In this document: in pieces, positions 27,501 to 42,837 of the stretch
How positions within the stretch are numbered: the first letter of the stretch is position 1
Layout of the letters: every line of letters starts with the position of its first letter
From: Synchiropus splendidus
Taxonomy: Eukaryota; Chordata; Actinopteri; Syngnathiformes; Callionymidae
Direction: 5' to 3'
DNA length: 64,000 bases
Assembly (NCBI RefSeq): GCF_027744825.2
Contig: NC_071347.1
Span: 16,541,001-16,605,000, forward strand
The notes under the pieces: generated by a model
Told to the model about the DNA's origin: nothing
Database searches by the model: none
The model's input: only the letters and a program-made list of their open reading frames with translations
Program-made: the position numbers and the translations under genes

Positions 27501-30500
27501 GAATGTTTTGCTGTGTGAGTGCTGAAGTTCCTTATCCGGAAAGACATCATGGGCTATTCCACGGCTTATCAGGCCAACATTTTTACATATCTAAAGTTCA
27601 TTTCAACAGTGTCACTTTAGCTCGAGAGGGTTCGGCCTGATCCTAAAAGCAATAAATATTTCCCTGCAGTAGATGGACTATGCTTGTAAAGTATTGAATC
27701 ATCTGTTAGACATTGTGTGGGCTAGTATTTCATTGACTTCTGCTCTAAAATACAACCTACGTTAACATGAAAATACTGATTTTTTTCTGTCAACAAAGAG
27801 TTCCTAGGATTTACTGACATGGATTGGTGTGTGTGTTTTCAGATATTCTCCTTGTTCAAGCTTGTAAAGGTTGCTGCATTATGCTTCAAGATCAGCTACT
27901 GTTTGATCATGTGTTGTAAAAAGTGACAAGAAGCAGAGAAGATCAAAGTTTAATGACGTACTGTCGTCGGTTGAATCACCTCCGTCTTGCTCTCATGTGC
28001 CTCGTGTTCGTCTTATTAAACACTTCTCTCTTCTTAGAGGTACTTGCGTGCGTCCAGTGACGTGCAACAGTTTTTTTTTCACTTTGCACAGTAAATGGTT
28101 GTTTGGAACAAGTGGGTGAAATCCACAGGGAACGTTGTCTCTGCAGCAGCCAGTGCTGTGTCTCAAAGCAGCATCCACGCAGTCAACCTACAGGGAAATC
28201 TCAGCGCGGTGGATATTTGTGGAGATATCTCAGGTCTCTGCTGTTTTTCTCCCTGTGTGTTCTGTTTTGTTCTGCCGGCCAAATATTCACAGACCCTGAA
28301 ACATTTCAGGAGACAATATACTTTTGTCATGGAGTCAGTGGTTTTATCATTTTGGAGTCACCAGTTTGTCGGTTTGAAAAAAAAAATCGAAACATATCAA
28401 TGGATTTCAATGGCATTTCCAAGGATTGTTGATTAGAGACCAAGAAATGAGGACTACATTTTGGTGGTGTTCCAAATTACCTTCTGCATCCAGAAATGAA
28501 GATTCACTAATGAAAGCGCTGCAGCTCAAGCTCCCTTTTTTTCCTGGCGCCTGCTTTGTGTTTTGTGTTGAATGATGCTATTACCACCTGCTGCCACACT
28601 GAGCTCATTCAATTATTTATAGATAATATAAATCTGGGGCAATAATATTGGGTTAAAAAAATCACAAAGATATGACTTATGACTGCTCACTACAAGATCA
28701 GAGTTCAAGAAGAGGTGCCCTGAGATGGTGAGATGGGCCGCACTTGTTATCATCTCTGCACTTTTATTGAGAATTGTATTTTTTTAATGTGCTTATGTAC
28801 TGATGGATTTGTTGAATTATCAACAAGCAACACATTCAGTGTTCAGTTTTATTGATGCTCAGAAATGAAATCATATTGTTTTATGTGTGAACTTCAGAAA
28901 CTTTAGTCAGACCTACTTTTTTTTAAATATATGTAATAGTCTTGTTTCCTGCCACAATAACATGATAAATTTCACTGAAAACACTACAAGTTCAAAGGTT
29001 TCCACAGCCATTTTAAGTGATATAAAATAAGGGATTCATTTAATTAAAGAAAGAACTCATTGATCGCACATTTTTAAAGCACTAAAAAGTAGATTAAAAA
29101 TGTTTCACCTTCTGTATTAAATTCACAAATGAAGGTCTTTTCCCTTTATATATGAGTTTACCATTAATTCACCGTTAAGAATGAAAGAGTTGAACACTTT
29201 TTTATTCACAATTTTAAACTGAATTTGTTAATCACTAAAGGCAGGACATTATTACCAAAGAAACATGAAACAGTCAGAACACAAAACAGTTCTCTACTTA
29301 ATATTCATCGCTTTCCTTCAGACGTTTTCGGAGCTGCATGCACTTTTCTCCCATGTGCTGATCATCAAGACGCCAATTACCAAATACAAAGGATAATAAA
29401 TGTGAACCTCCTGTTCTTCACCAGTTTTGGATCTGTCATAAAACCTCAAACACATTAATGGGTGAAGCTCAGGGATGTTTTCTATAATTCAATTAAACAC
29501 CCAATAGAAAAGAAAACAAAGCATGAGTCACTCTGAAGTACAGATAAAACGGTCTGTTTCCTACATCAGCTTTTGTCCATGTAACAGCAGCCATGAAACC
29601 CAACAAAGCACCAGCAGTTTGTCACATGATCTCACTCGCTTAACGCGTAATCGTGATATTCCCCGTTGGCTGGAGGTGATACATCGCTCCGAGCTGCATT
29701 ATTAATTCAAGCGACTCAAAACTTGCATCTCAGTTGCAGGTTGTCTGATGTGTGTGGTCCCTCCCGTCTGTGGCGGTAGAGGAGGAAGATTAAGTTCCTT
29801 TGTTGTGAGTGTTGTGAGTACCTTTTATAGATATACTTGTGGGGACCTTTTGCCGAGCCCACAAGTTTAAGCCTTAATTTCAGGATTCAAATTTCAAAAT
29901 AACTAGGTCATTACAATTGTGTTTAAGTGTGGTTTGGTTAAGTTTGTCCATTTTGTTTTGGATGTTTAGGTTTAAGGGTGAGCGGTAAATGCAAACATAT
30001 ATGTGTTTGTCAATACATTTTTTTCCCACAAATTATGACGGCAAGATGAAGCGGTGCACGTGTGTGAGGTCATGGACGAGGTGGATTCCATAGGAAGTGA
30101 TGCAGCCGTGTTTGTTAACATGTAGAGCGGCCGGCTGTTATCGATTCAGGGGGAGCCGTTAATTGGCTGTCTGACCCATTTAAAACACTTCCTGGTGAGG
30201 ATTCAACATGTACAGGATCAGCTTGCACAGTGAGGGGCGCCGTTGCCGGTGAATAACAAAGACATCAAAGGAAACTGAGCGCAGTCGTTCAGTGAGGCTG
30301 CAGTCTTCAAACAAGGAACAAAAACTCAAGGTAGTCGGGAAAGTGAAGCGCTTGGAATCTGGTTCAAACCCCCCGCCCTCCATTCAGAGAGGTTAAGCAC
30401 TCGCTCACCTCCATCTCTTTCGGTTTAGCCAATAAAGCAGAGGGCTCCGCTGGGCGCAATAATTGCAAAGACATGCCCATTTTTTTAAAATATATTTTTT

Positions 30501-31524
30501 ATTTTCTTTGGTTGTGTTTTGCAGCACACTTCCTAATTGGCTGTTTTGTCTTCAAACCCCTTTCGCTGGGAAACAAAAGCAGTTTCATTTGCCTCAGCAA
30601 AGCAGTGATCTCATCGCCAGGAGGTGAAGTCAGCAGTGCTTCAGAGTGATGTTCCAGATCTGCACAATTGATCTGACAACGCTGCTCAGGATATCGCTCA
30701 GCTATTTCGAGATATGAGCAGAGGCAGGGGAAGCGAACCATCACTCTCACCGCTGGCGTACAAAACTTTCCATGTCTTCTCATGAGCCTCCTTTATATAA
30801 CAGAAGCATTCGGTCAATGCTGTTCCACATCTGAGTCAGTCAACATGACGTGGTAGTGATCTGCATGCCTACGTTCTGGTGTGATTTAAGGATGCTCACA
30901 CGAGGTAGGCAGCAAAAATGGAAGTTTGAAAGATAAATACGAAGACCATCAATGAATGGAGACCCTGAAGATAAGGTACAGGCCGTACTGGCAATTTGGT
31001 CAGCTGCATGACCTCCCATAGACCAGGGGTTGGGAACCTATGCGCCTAAGGCGTCTGGCTCTCTGCACTGTGTAGTTGCCCCCACTTCAGACCAGTTCTA
31101 AGGAGTATGTCAGGTGCCGTCACTCTCAACTGAAATCCCAGTTTCTGTGACTTCCCATACTCATCCCATAAACCAATCATAGACTGTGATCACCATAACA
31201 TGGATATCCTCCAGCTTAATGTTGCCAAAATTGAGCCTCGTAACATCAGCTCAGCGAAATTACAGGTGTTTTATTGACTTTATAGTGCTAAAATAGGTTT
31301 TTTTTGTCCATATGTATGCTGACTTTCTCACTTCCATTCTGTTCCTGGGGCGCTGAACTGCTCAGGCTGTGGAAGTGGAGCCATATTGTAGTCTCCGACC
31401 TCTGAGATTCATGGGCTCAAGGGAACTGTGAAGGTTTTGGTAACCGTAACTGAGTTTATTGTTGAGCGTGACGGGACCAGGCTGTGGCTTGTCATCATTA
31501 GGTTAGATTAGATTTGCTGCATCT

Positions 31525-31573
<49 letters not shown>

Positions 31574-34500
31574 GCGGGAACATTTTTGACTGAGAGAGAC
31601 AAAAACTGCAAAGACTATCCTTACACAAGTTGCCAGAACAGAATGAAGAGCCATTAAGTGCCATCCTGTTGGCTCCCTTGAAGTCCCACCTGGATGTCAA
31701 CACTGTCTCAGGTTGAAGTTCCTTTGGATCAAAAATACAATGTGAGCCAGGCTTTGGCCGCAGACTCCTCGGACTGGTGGATTTTGCCCTGGATTTCTCT
31801 AACAGCCGCACCGTGAGTCTCAGGATCCCTCAGTTGTGGCTGCTGTGAAGTAGAAATGGATCAGTAGTCGGTGGAGAGCAACAACGTTTCGCTTCAGTCT
31901 GGAACTCGGTTTTATTACAAAAAAGCTGTATGTTCTACAAGCCACAGATGAGTTGTTCAGAGTAAAACGTTTAGGAAAAACATGACGGCTGCACACGCTC
32001 CCACCTGCTTGACTGGACCGATTGTTGACCATTGAAGAAGGTAGAATCGCTGTCGAGGGTCTTGCTGCGTTCCTACCAGTGAGGAGAACAAAGGCCATTG
32101 TGTGTGGCCACTGATACGTTGAGCTCCTTTGTCTAATTGTCCTGGTCTGTAAATGCCACAAAGGCTCTGGGAAAGATTTACATGTGTGCTGTTGATCTGA
32201 CGCCAGATTCCGGGCTGCTTTCCCCAAAACACTTTCTCTTTGAGCTCACAGTCAATGTGGCATGCCAGGATAAAGCAGGACCTTGGGATGGAGCCTGGCC
32301 GCAGCTGCTCGCTGTACCTGAACCGCAAAGGCCTCGAGCAGGACAGTCTTTTTTGGAAGTGCACGTCCTTTCGAAAATCGAAACAGACTTCAGTGCAGCC
32401 AATATCTCCTCTTGAATATTAAAATATGATGTGTCTTATTTCTTTTTTACTGTCTTTGCCTGGACGACAAAGTCAAGCTTATGCCCATAAAAGTACATTT
32501 TACGTGTATCTCGGAGGAGAAGGAGAGAAAAACATGAATAACTGATCATGTATTTGGATGAGACATGCCAAGAGGGCAAACACAGTCTGACAGCAGAGGA
32601 CGATTTCATTTCCTACTCCCCAGAAATTCCCCTGAAAGACTCAAGATTATGAAGATGAATTTGAATAATGGGTGGAGTTTTTTTTTTTTTTTTTTAATTG
32701 CATTAATTGTGGTTTTCTGTAGGTCAATCATGTAATGTTCCAGTAATATTTTCAAGAGATATCAGTTGCTTGCTGGGGCATCTTATCGGGAATATAAAAA
32801 CATTGAAAATGGCCTCATTGTTGAAGCTAGCAACCGATGATGCTGTTCACGCCTCACTGCTTCACAGAAGGTTTGTGTGTCGTGTGTTGAATAGAACCAG
32901 CTCATCTCCGAAGGATCATGTGGAAAATGATATTAGTTTTTGATGGAGTGGTAACTAGAGCCTCCAGTCATTTGAGCTGGTTTTGCTTGGATTCTGTTTC
33001 ACCAAAACGTGACATCATGGGAAGGTTGACAAGACAGTTGTAGCTTGCTAGAAATACCATGATGGTGAAGCACCAGTGACTGAATGGCAGAGCAGGTGGG
33101 AAAGTTCAAGCAAGTATTATCAAACCTCAGAAGAACTCGACAGTAGCCGGGAGGTTCGTCAGACATGCAGGTTGTTTCTGTCTCTGTTGCAAGATGTGTC
33201 ACTTCCTTCACCCTCCTATCACTTTAATCTGGGCCATGGATGAGCGGCTGAAGCTGAGTGGATGTTTTTCAGTAAAATGATGTGGGAAAACTTTGATGAG
33301 GAACAAAGGCTTCACCGGTAAAACTTCAAACCAAGGTGAAACGGGGACAGGAGATAGCTATCAAGCTCCAACTATTGATCAGGAATAAATCTGGAAACAC
33401 ACTCACACTGTGAGTGACCTCCTCACCATCCAGTCAGGAGGATCGCTTCATATCCAGTTGGTGCCCGTGATACTTTAAAAACTCTAAAGAAGTTGTTTCG
33501 GTTGCCGTCATTTATCATTCAAAGGGTTAAACTGTGCCGCTCCAGCAAGTTGGTATCTCACATTTTAATGAGGGAACTTGCTTTCCGTTGGAACCTTTGA
33601 GATCAAAGCTGTGACAGGAAGTGGTGGCAACATGATTATCTTTAGCTGCGCCTCTACACATTTAGAACTGAGACAAGAAGACAGGTCGAACAAGGCAGCT
33701 TCACCATCAGGTTAAATCTACTTGTTTACAGGGTCACAGAAGGTTTGAGTTCTGTCTGCAACAAGCTAACGCCGCTGGTCTGTCGATCCACTCAAACAAA
33801 TTTAGAATCTTCCATTAACCCGTGGATGTCTTTGAACTGTGGGAGGAAAGCAGAGTTTCTGGAGAACCTGGGGGAATAGTATCACTCTTATTTCCGTTAT
33901 TTAATGTTTCATTCATTCTCATTTAAATTTGGATTTTTTTCGTGGTTTAAAGATTTTGTCTTCTGACACCCACTTCTTGTTTTTTGCATATGAAAAAAAG
34001 CACTTGTGACAACAATGAATTCTACCCAATAAGTCTCGTCACATCCGCCGACTCTCAGCCAGGCAGTCTGATGTGACTCCCCTGAGACTCCTGCATGTCA
34101 TTGCGTATGCTGCCGCTGTGAGTTGCCAAGGGCTACAGTTTGTAATCGTCCCTTTCCCCTCTCTAAGTCAACTTTAATCCTGCGCGTCTCGTCTCTGCAC
34201 ATTCAGAGGGAGCCTGAATTGGATCTTTTATCAGTCATCCCCGTCACATTTTGGCCTGCAGCCACGTCCATTTGAGGTGGTTATTGTCCACTCTCACACA
34301 AGCCTACGTCCCTTTACAAGTCATCTTTTGCCCATGGAGGCCGGTTGTTATGGTTACGACATCCATTCGGTTTGGCTGGGAGGAAGAGTGGTCAACGGCT
34401 TTTAGTGACCCTGAACAACCTGCTGGGTGGTTCACCCTTAAAAACCATCTGTGAGAAATATATTCAATTCTCTTTCGCGCTGGTTGCTTTTTGATTTCAT

Positions 34501-37500
34501 GTGTAATTACATATCCAAAAAGGAAGGCAACATTTTGGAAAGACAGTGGATCCTTAACTACATTCTATAACTACATTGTGTTGTGAGTCTGATTTCATCG
34601 CTTGTCACGTAACTGATCTTCAAGACAGTAGAACATAGCACAGCTGACGCTTCAACATTTTGTACTACTTAACACACGTGTTAAAGTCAAAGTGTATGTC
34701 ACACGCCTCGTGAGGGGAGGACTGTGGCAGCATAAACCTCTGGTAACAAATACAAAAACAAGCAAAAAGTACTGTGTCGACAATATTTTTTTCCTTCATT
34801 TCCATTTTATTATTTACTTCCTCACTAAATTTTGTGAGCACAAAGCCCCGTTTCTAGGCACACTGGGCCTAACCAAGTGGAATCATTCAAATATGTCACT
34901 TGAAAATAAATAATAAATAAATAATAATATATAAATAATATGATAATAATAAAGACAAACAAAAAAACATAACCAGCTCACTTCTAAATTGCAATACTGC
35001 CTTGTATATTTAAAATGTTTGAAATCTAAAAGGTCTAAAACGTTTAATTTGTCCCAGTAGGCCCATATGAAAGTGGGTCCATGCTGAACCCCAATATTCC
35101 GATGTGCGTCGCGGGCCTAAGACTTGGACTTGGTTCCACTTTTCACCTTGTCATTCCCTGAACTAGACATATGATTTCACCTATTATTCATTGTTGATCG
35201 TGGTGAAGTCCATTTATTTCAGAGACCAGGGCCACGTTATTGGTGGCATGAGCCACATTAAGAAATATAGAAGTCAAATGTAAGTAAATGGTGCCCACAT
35301 TTCTATTTACGCTGCTTGATATTTGAAGGGGGCTCACGCTAAAATGTATGAATTTGAAAAATACATGGCCACAAGAGACACACGCCAGTCGTGAACCAGC
35401 AACCTTGTGACACACAGGGATGTGCTTTAACCGCTATACTAAGTCACGTGACCAGCTGTTCAGGTGAGCCTTACAGCCTCACATATTTGTAGGATGTGGC
35501 TCTTTTCAGCAACACAGTAAAACAATGTGGTTAAAGGGTAGCAGACTATTGAAAACCTGCAGAGAATTGAGAAATAATCCTTGAACTCAGATGGCAACCT
35601 AATAAAATTCATCATAGCTTTCCATAATTCCATTTGGTTTGGCTGCTTTCCGATGTGTAGAAGCTCCGAGTGTAAAGAAACCCTTCGTCCTGAACCAACC
35701 ATGTCATGAAAGCGTCTTTACAAACTCAATATAGACTCCAAGAAAGGTTATCGCACCCTCTAAGAAGCAATTAAAGGAGTCCTCGGGCACGGCGCATACA
35801 TTAACATACACATGAAGCAATTACAATATTGACTGGCAGGTGTTCCTCAACGTGGGAACTTGGAAATGACCTTAAGTCAGTGCAGAAGGTGATTTAATTA
35901 AGTGGAATTCTGGACGCTGAGAGGAATATATTAAACCGAGTTAAAAGCTGGATTCACGACGTGGCCATCTGTTTGCAGATGCTGAAACTATCCCCTCGCT
36001 GGCCGGGCCCCGCGGTAACCCACCGTTAGTTCTGACAGAGTGTTATGGGGGGTCTGATAGTGGCAGCCAATGGAGCAGACAAGTTATTACAGGACAGGCA
36101 AATAGAGGCCCGATGAAGCATGAACACCTCTCTCTCTCTCTCTCTCTCTTTGCAGACTAGAATCTATATACCCAGATATGCTATACACACATGGTTATTG
36201 AAGAAGGAAGTGGTATCATGTAGACACACACACACACGCGCAGCTTGGCCATTAATTCCTAGTGTCTATGTGCATGCTAACAAGAAACGATATATAGAAC
36301 ATGACAGGATGCGGGCAGAGGAACAGGGTGACAGCCTGGGACATGAATATTAATACTGCAATGCTAAAGGGAACTGGAGCAGTCCCTGACACTCAGCAGT
36401 TAACATGCATCCGAGTGCAGTTTGGCAGAGCTCTTTTCAATCTTTCATGTCTCCATAGGGCCACGATTGTTTGGCAGTAACCAAGCATGAGCTCAGAGAA
36501 AGTGAAGGGTACTAGTTCTTATTAGACCGGAGACTTGAAGACACGGGTGTAAAAGGATATTTATGGCCCGGCACTTTTAATTCCACGATGATTAGTTGGT
36601 GGCATGTGCGAACACTCCGGCTCTGGCTGCAGGTCACATTGCTTCATGGGCAGTCTGTCATGCAGCCAGCTAATAAAAAGACAATTTCAATATAAAGACA
36701 ATCGGAAAGTTCAGCTCTTTATTTTGATTTCCGGACAGGACATCAAAGTGCTCCACGCCGACGCTGCATGAAATATACAAGCGTGACTCAGTGTTTCTCA
36801 GCGGGGTTTCTTGTGTTGCACACCATTAAAGTGCAGGCGTTTCTGCAGACAAATAGCTGGGAGGAGGAGGGACCAACTCTTCATACCTAACCCAGATACA
36901 GGCGAGTACATGTTAATGGATCCTGCCCGAGTGCGTCGTGTGAGTTATTCTTAGATGGAGTGACTGACGTCTTTCATTAGCAGGGTTGCTAGACTTCCCT
37001 TCTTCTCCTGGGCTCATTTCTCAAATTTGGTCTCCACATGCTTGCTGCTAGTATCCTCTGCTCCCACTTCAAATCGTCTCCAAATCCTTTCTCCGGATCA
37101 CTGAGCTTCTAAATGGCTGTGTTTTTACTCTCACCGTGCGACTGGTCACTGTTCTCAGCCGGTGTCCTGCCTTTTTCAATCCTCAACAAAGACGATTAAA
37201 AAAAACATTTTTTTAATTTATTATGTCAATGTACAATTTAATAATGACGTTTAGGTCGCGCGATATATCTTACAGTCCTGTTTATACTAGATGTCAACTT
37301 CGCACCCATCGAGCCGAGTCATATTCCTGACTGGAAAGCAATGTACTCTGAAGCTACATGGTCAGTTTGTAAAGTCAGTATGTTGGAATGGTCAGTATCT
37401 TCAGGCATTGGGGGTCAAACACGTTCAAAAAACGATCGAACCGATTGCAATGTATTTTAGATTGAAGGTATTTGCATGTATTCAATAAACTCCGCACAAC

Positions 37501-40500
37501 ACACAAAAGGACTGTCAGTGTCACGGGAACGAAGGGACGAGGGAGCTAAAGCCACGTAGGGGGACGTGGTGTAGGACCCAAGTGCAAGTGGTTATAGGCA
37601 CAGGAGGCAGGAGGGAATTATAAATAATATTTAATAATTAAACAAACTAAAACAGAACAGAAAGCGTCACCGAACCGGGAGAAACAGAGCGAACACAGAA
37701 TGTAAAAACAGAGTAACCAATACTAGCGGAAGTGCACAAACATAAGTAAAAAGTCAAAACAGAAAGCGTCACCGAACCGGGAGTTAAATGGACTTAAATC
37801 ACAAATGAAACCGAGAATAAACTACAAAAGAAAACAAAGAAACACGGCAAACAGCAAGAAACCAAAAACACTAACTCAAGGCAGCAGGGTTAAACAGTGT
37901 AACAAAAGAACTAGCAAGCGCACAGAAACAAGAGAACGAAAACAAAGAGAGCCACGAGTTAAATTAACTTGTTAGCAAACAGAACTAAAAGCCGAACACA
38001 GGAAGAGACACGAGAACCAGGAGAGCTAACAAATGGAACGAAAGAAGCCGAACACAGGGAGAGACACGAGAACCAGGAGAGCTAGCAAATGGAACGAAAG
38101 AAGCCGAACACAGGGAGAGACACGAGAATCAGGAGTTACCACGGGGGAACGAGAGGAGTCCAGCAGCACAGGAACCAGAGGAAACATCACAGGGGACGTG
38201 GAAAACACACAGTGCCTTGGAGAACTGGCAGGAAACAATGACAACGATCTGGCACACGTTGCTGGAGCCCAGGTGTTCTTGAAGACCGTAATCAGGGGGT
38301 AATCGGCTCCAGCCGTGTGCCAAAGGAAACAGAGGGAGAGAAGCAAAACCAGGACTAGGAGCCCGGAAGCGGAGCCATGACAGTCAGCTTCTAGCGAGAA
38401 AGCTGGTTTCTGTTTCCAGGACAACTCTCACTCTGTTTTTTTTAGTTCTCAATGAAAACTCTTCATTCCACTGTAGTCGCTGGACAAACATATTCATATA
38501 GTATATATTCACATAGTCATAGTCAGTAGTATGTGTATGTGTGTGTAGTTCCTGCGTCCACATAGCAAGTCATTATCCAATATGGAGTGATGTAGTAACC
38601 AGCGCAGTCACGTATGAGTGAGCGGTTCCTGAGTTTGACTGGAGGAAATGCAAGCACAGCAGGTTCTGAGGAGAGCAGATCTGCAGTAGGACCATGAAGG
38701 AGTAGCCTGCCACAAATACTTAAACGTGGAAATATTGTAAACGTGAAAACATATACTGCTCACTTAAGAGTTGAGTTGACTCAGAGAAGCCGAGTGAGTC
38801 GTCTCAGGTTTTCATGGGGAGTGATAAGGTAGGAGACAAAGTTAAGGTGCGATGGTTTGGGCGGGTGGAGAGGAGGGACAGTGGACCTGTTGGACGGAGA
38901 ATGATGGAAATGGAGGTAACAAGGAGGTGTGGCTAGGGAGGTGACTAAGTGTGACAACCCTGGCATTTAAAACCCAAAAAGCAAGGAAAGGAAACATTTT
39001 TACCCTCAGTAACTCAATATGGTAGTGAGTGGTGGGTCAAGGATTCAATTGTTTGGGCAAATGTTTGAGGACAACAGATGACTATTTGTTTCCCATTAAT
39101 AATAAGACTTATATAATTATGATTCAAGGTTTAATACTTTTTTCTTTACATGACACTCTTTGATAAATGAGTGTGCTCTGAGCCAAAGGATCTCCTGCGG
39201 TGAGTAGCCTTGGATCATGAGTGGGTGCACCTCTGCAAGACTAAGGTCTGGGACGGGATGGATTCTCACTGTCAGGACAACTCATTAAAAACGTGAGATG
39301 TTAAATGCAGGGTGAATTTTGACACATGTTATTGACAGAGTTTCTGTTCATTGGCATTCGCCATTAAGCACTCACTGAAGCGATACATCTGAATATCGAC
39401 ACATTCAGCAGGGAGGCTCTCTGCGTCCCCCCCATGCACGGCCATGTTAACTAAAGCCTGTGTCAAAGTGAAGCAGTGTTTTTCAGTGGACTTTCACACT
39501 TGAATATTCACATTTAAAAGAAATCCTGAAGCCGTATTTCCCTGACTCGACCCGTCAAAAAAAATCAGTCTTCCAAGCTCCAGAGTTCAGGAAAGCAGTC
39601 TCCTCGGACTCGCGCTTCATTGCCGTGCTGTGGAGTTCCTCGCTCGAATTTGAAACACATTTTTGCGTCGACAATGATGCTGCTGGGAGTCAATACCACT
39701 GAGGGCTTGTTTATGTTCCAGATGTAGACTGAGGTTGAAGTCAAGCCTGTAAATTGGGTCAGAACGGCAGTAAAAGCCGTGTTAGTTTGGCTTTATGTGG
39801 CCTGGAGTTCCTGCCGTCACTTTTTAAAGGTTTGTTTTTCACCCTCCGCTGGGAGTTGAGCCCGACAAGAGCAAAGGCCAAAACAACCCACAAGTTGTTC
39901 ATCCGCATCTCCCAAATCTATTCAGCGTGTGGCTTCATTAGCTGACTCTGGATCAGGATCAAGGGATTTGGGGGATTTTGTTTGTCTAAATGCACCGTGC
40001 GGATGTCAGTGTGGGTGCTGGGCTGAGATTGAACTTCCAGGGAGTGCCTCCTGTGCCCAAGGACTGAGTGTTAGTTTCATGTGTGTGAGTCTGCCGACTG
40101 GCACGTTTGGAGCCAGATCGTTTGCCTGCCTGCATTGAGACTCCGCTCATCCTCCTCCACCTCAAAATGCCCGACCAGTGCTAATGGAAAGTGTCTGTTT
40201 TTTTCCCCCTCTTAAACCTGTCTGTGTCTGGGTGAAGTAAAAGTGGAAAACGCCTGCCCCCTAGTGGTTCTCAAACTGCAGCATGAGCTGCCTATCAGCT
40301 GTTCCTGGGCATAAATGGCAGTTTAAGATTCATCAGCAATTTAAAAGTTACTGAGACATTTGTAAAATGAACCCTATAAAAGCTTGATATGGTTTTGTTG
40401 CTAGCTGACTTAAACTTACTGACTTTAACTGCTGTTTTCATTGATCAAAGGATCGTTCCTTCCATCAAGCTAGCGAAGCTAGCAAACATCTGTGCAGCAA

Positions 40501-42803
40501 CCCGCCTGTTCCCCTCGGATCGAGCCCGGCGGGGCCAATATTCCTCTTCGCTTTTACTCCGAGGTGTTTTAAATGAGACAATGAAGATATGTGAAGTCTT
40601 TTACTGCAGCCATTTCTTTTCATTTATGCCACTCATTCATCTCCAGTTGAGTCTAATGAGGCAGTTTCTGTATTCAGCTGCCGACAGCCAATCAGGAGGG
40701 AGGATAGCAGAACTGCAACTTAGCATGTCTGTTGGTAATTTGCAGTTCTGTTTGGTTAAAGACAGACAATGGAGTCGTTGAGAACTTCCTGTGTCTTCAA
40801 CAGCCCATTGTGCGCCAACACCTCACTCTGCCTCACTGGCTGCTGCAGTGTTGGTGGAGGTTCACACAAAGTCGGTCTTTGTTCCCGCCTGTCATATTTC
40901 ATTATTCCTGTTTTGACAGAAAAAGAATGGGTTACACTTCGATGCAGCTTTTTGCTCATCAAAGTGTCGTCTATGCAGCATTCCATAAACTTGACTAAAC
41001 TACTACACAAACCAAGACCATGGGTGCGTTCCGATTCCTTCCTTAATCCTCAACCTCAAACCTGAAAAATGCCTGTTCTCACAAGGAGCGAGGACTGTCC
41101 CAATTCCTACCAAGCTAAATTGAGGAACACAATCGAGGAACGTAGCTTCCTCAATCTTGAGGAACTCTGCGACCTCCTTCGGTACTGAGGAATACCATGA
41201 ATCCTTTGCGTAGTATCAAAGATGGCGCAAAAAACAAAGAGACCAAGCAACAAATGTGAGCATTTCCTTTGTCAATGGTGACGTAAAATCACGAAAAAGG
41301 AGGAATGAGGTTGAGGGTTAAGATTGAGGTTAAGGAAGGAATTGTAATTCACACTTAGTTATCTGGTGTTAGCACAGGTAACATCCGACTTACAACCTGC
41401 TGGACTTACGTCCACCCGTACTTACGACCAGATGCTTTTTTTAAAAAATTTTATTCAATGTCTAGCACCGCAGCACGTAGCAGCCCGGCATCACGTACAA
41501 CAGTTACGGCAGCACAGTATCCCAGCACTTCTCACAACTCTCCCACACTGATCTACCACTGCTGTAGTAACTATAACCGTCACGTCAGCCATTTTTACTT
41601 ACGACCGGTTGGTTGGAACCGATCCCAGTCGTAAGTCGGATGTTACTTGTATATGAAGTTGGATTTTATTTTCTCTTGAGATGGATTTTCTTCCACCGGT
41701 TAACCTCGATAAACACTGGCAAAAATATATAAATTGTTCTGTCATGGGAAGAACTGATGGAACCCAACACCAAAGAGCAGATCACGTTTCCACAGCAGTC
41801 CAGCTTGAGCACAGTACCTCACCCTCCAGCCATCAGACAATGCTGTCACACGCATGCTTCCCCGTCTCCTGGCCACAGCATCAAAACAGTACCTCAAAAC
41901 CTCGCACCAAATTCAGTCTTGTTGGTTATATAGAGCCATGTGACACAACATCATAAATAACTGGTTATATAAGGCAAAATAAGACAAAGCATCATTAGCT
42001 TATATGCCGTGTTCATTGGGATGGATGAGTCAAACAGAGCCATGAAGGTGCTCTCTGCTAGCTGTGTTTATCAATATACTCAAGCAGTATCACTTTCATG
42101 CCTTGACAGCTGATTATTTCTTTCTCAGGCACCAATTGTCGTTCACATTAGCCACATGAAAATGGCACTCGATGACACTTGAAGTAGCTGTCAAAAGGTC
42201 CTAAAGCATATTGACTCCAATCGGGTCGATTCAATGTGCAAAAGTATAAACGTGTTCAGCAGAAGACATCACATTAGAAGTCAAAGTAACAAGTGAAACA
42301 GTCAAGAACACTGAGTGTCAAGGAAGGACTGTCTCCTCTGACTGGAGTTAACTTGAAGGATGGCAGCAGGAATAACAGAGGGTTTGTTTTTGTTTGTTTT
42401 GCTCGCCGTAATTCTGAGGAGGGAACGTGACGGGAGGTGTAATGGATGTAAACTATCTCGCGGCACAGATGTGCCCAGGTTTTACACACTTTGTGTGCAA
42501 ATCCCAAAGAGGTTCCACACCAGTTATTTACTGCCCTTTTAATTACTCTCAAACGGGCATTTTTGTTTTTAGCTTTTAGACTGAAACCTACCGATAAACA
42601 AAAGTGAGAGCACTGACTCAGTGAAAGAACAGTAAATATAGTTGGAGGATGGAGTTTAGAAAGCTTTCGGAGACTTTTTTTGCTGGGAAAAATCAAAAAC
42701 CATTCTGTTGATCAGTAACATAAAAGAAAGAATTCTATTCCAATTGTATTTGCTAAATGTCATGTCAGCATACCATCGTGTACAGACATCGTTTTAAGTA
42801 AAA

Positions 42804-42837
<34 letters not shown>

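Noticed and set aside
38033..38424. Frames on both strands (89 and 132 codons) near 38.0-38.4 kb
   Set aside because: They lie inside the T-poor nonautonomous element with the 56-bp tandem repeat; openness is compositional.
40389..40781. Plus-strand ORF of 130 codons with Leu-rich start
   Set aside because: No known domain and no exon-like boundaries in phase with ldlrad3.
42274..42696. Minus-strand ORF of 140 codons
   Set aside because: No motif, no supporting splice sites, ordinary intronic composition.
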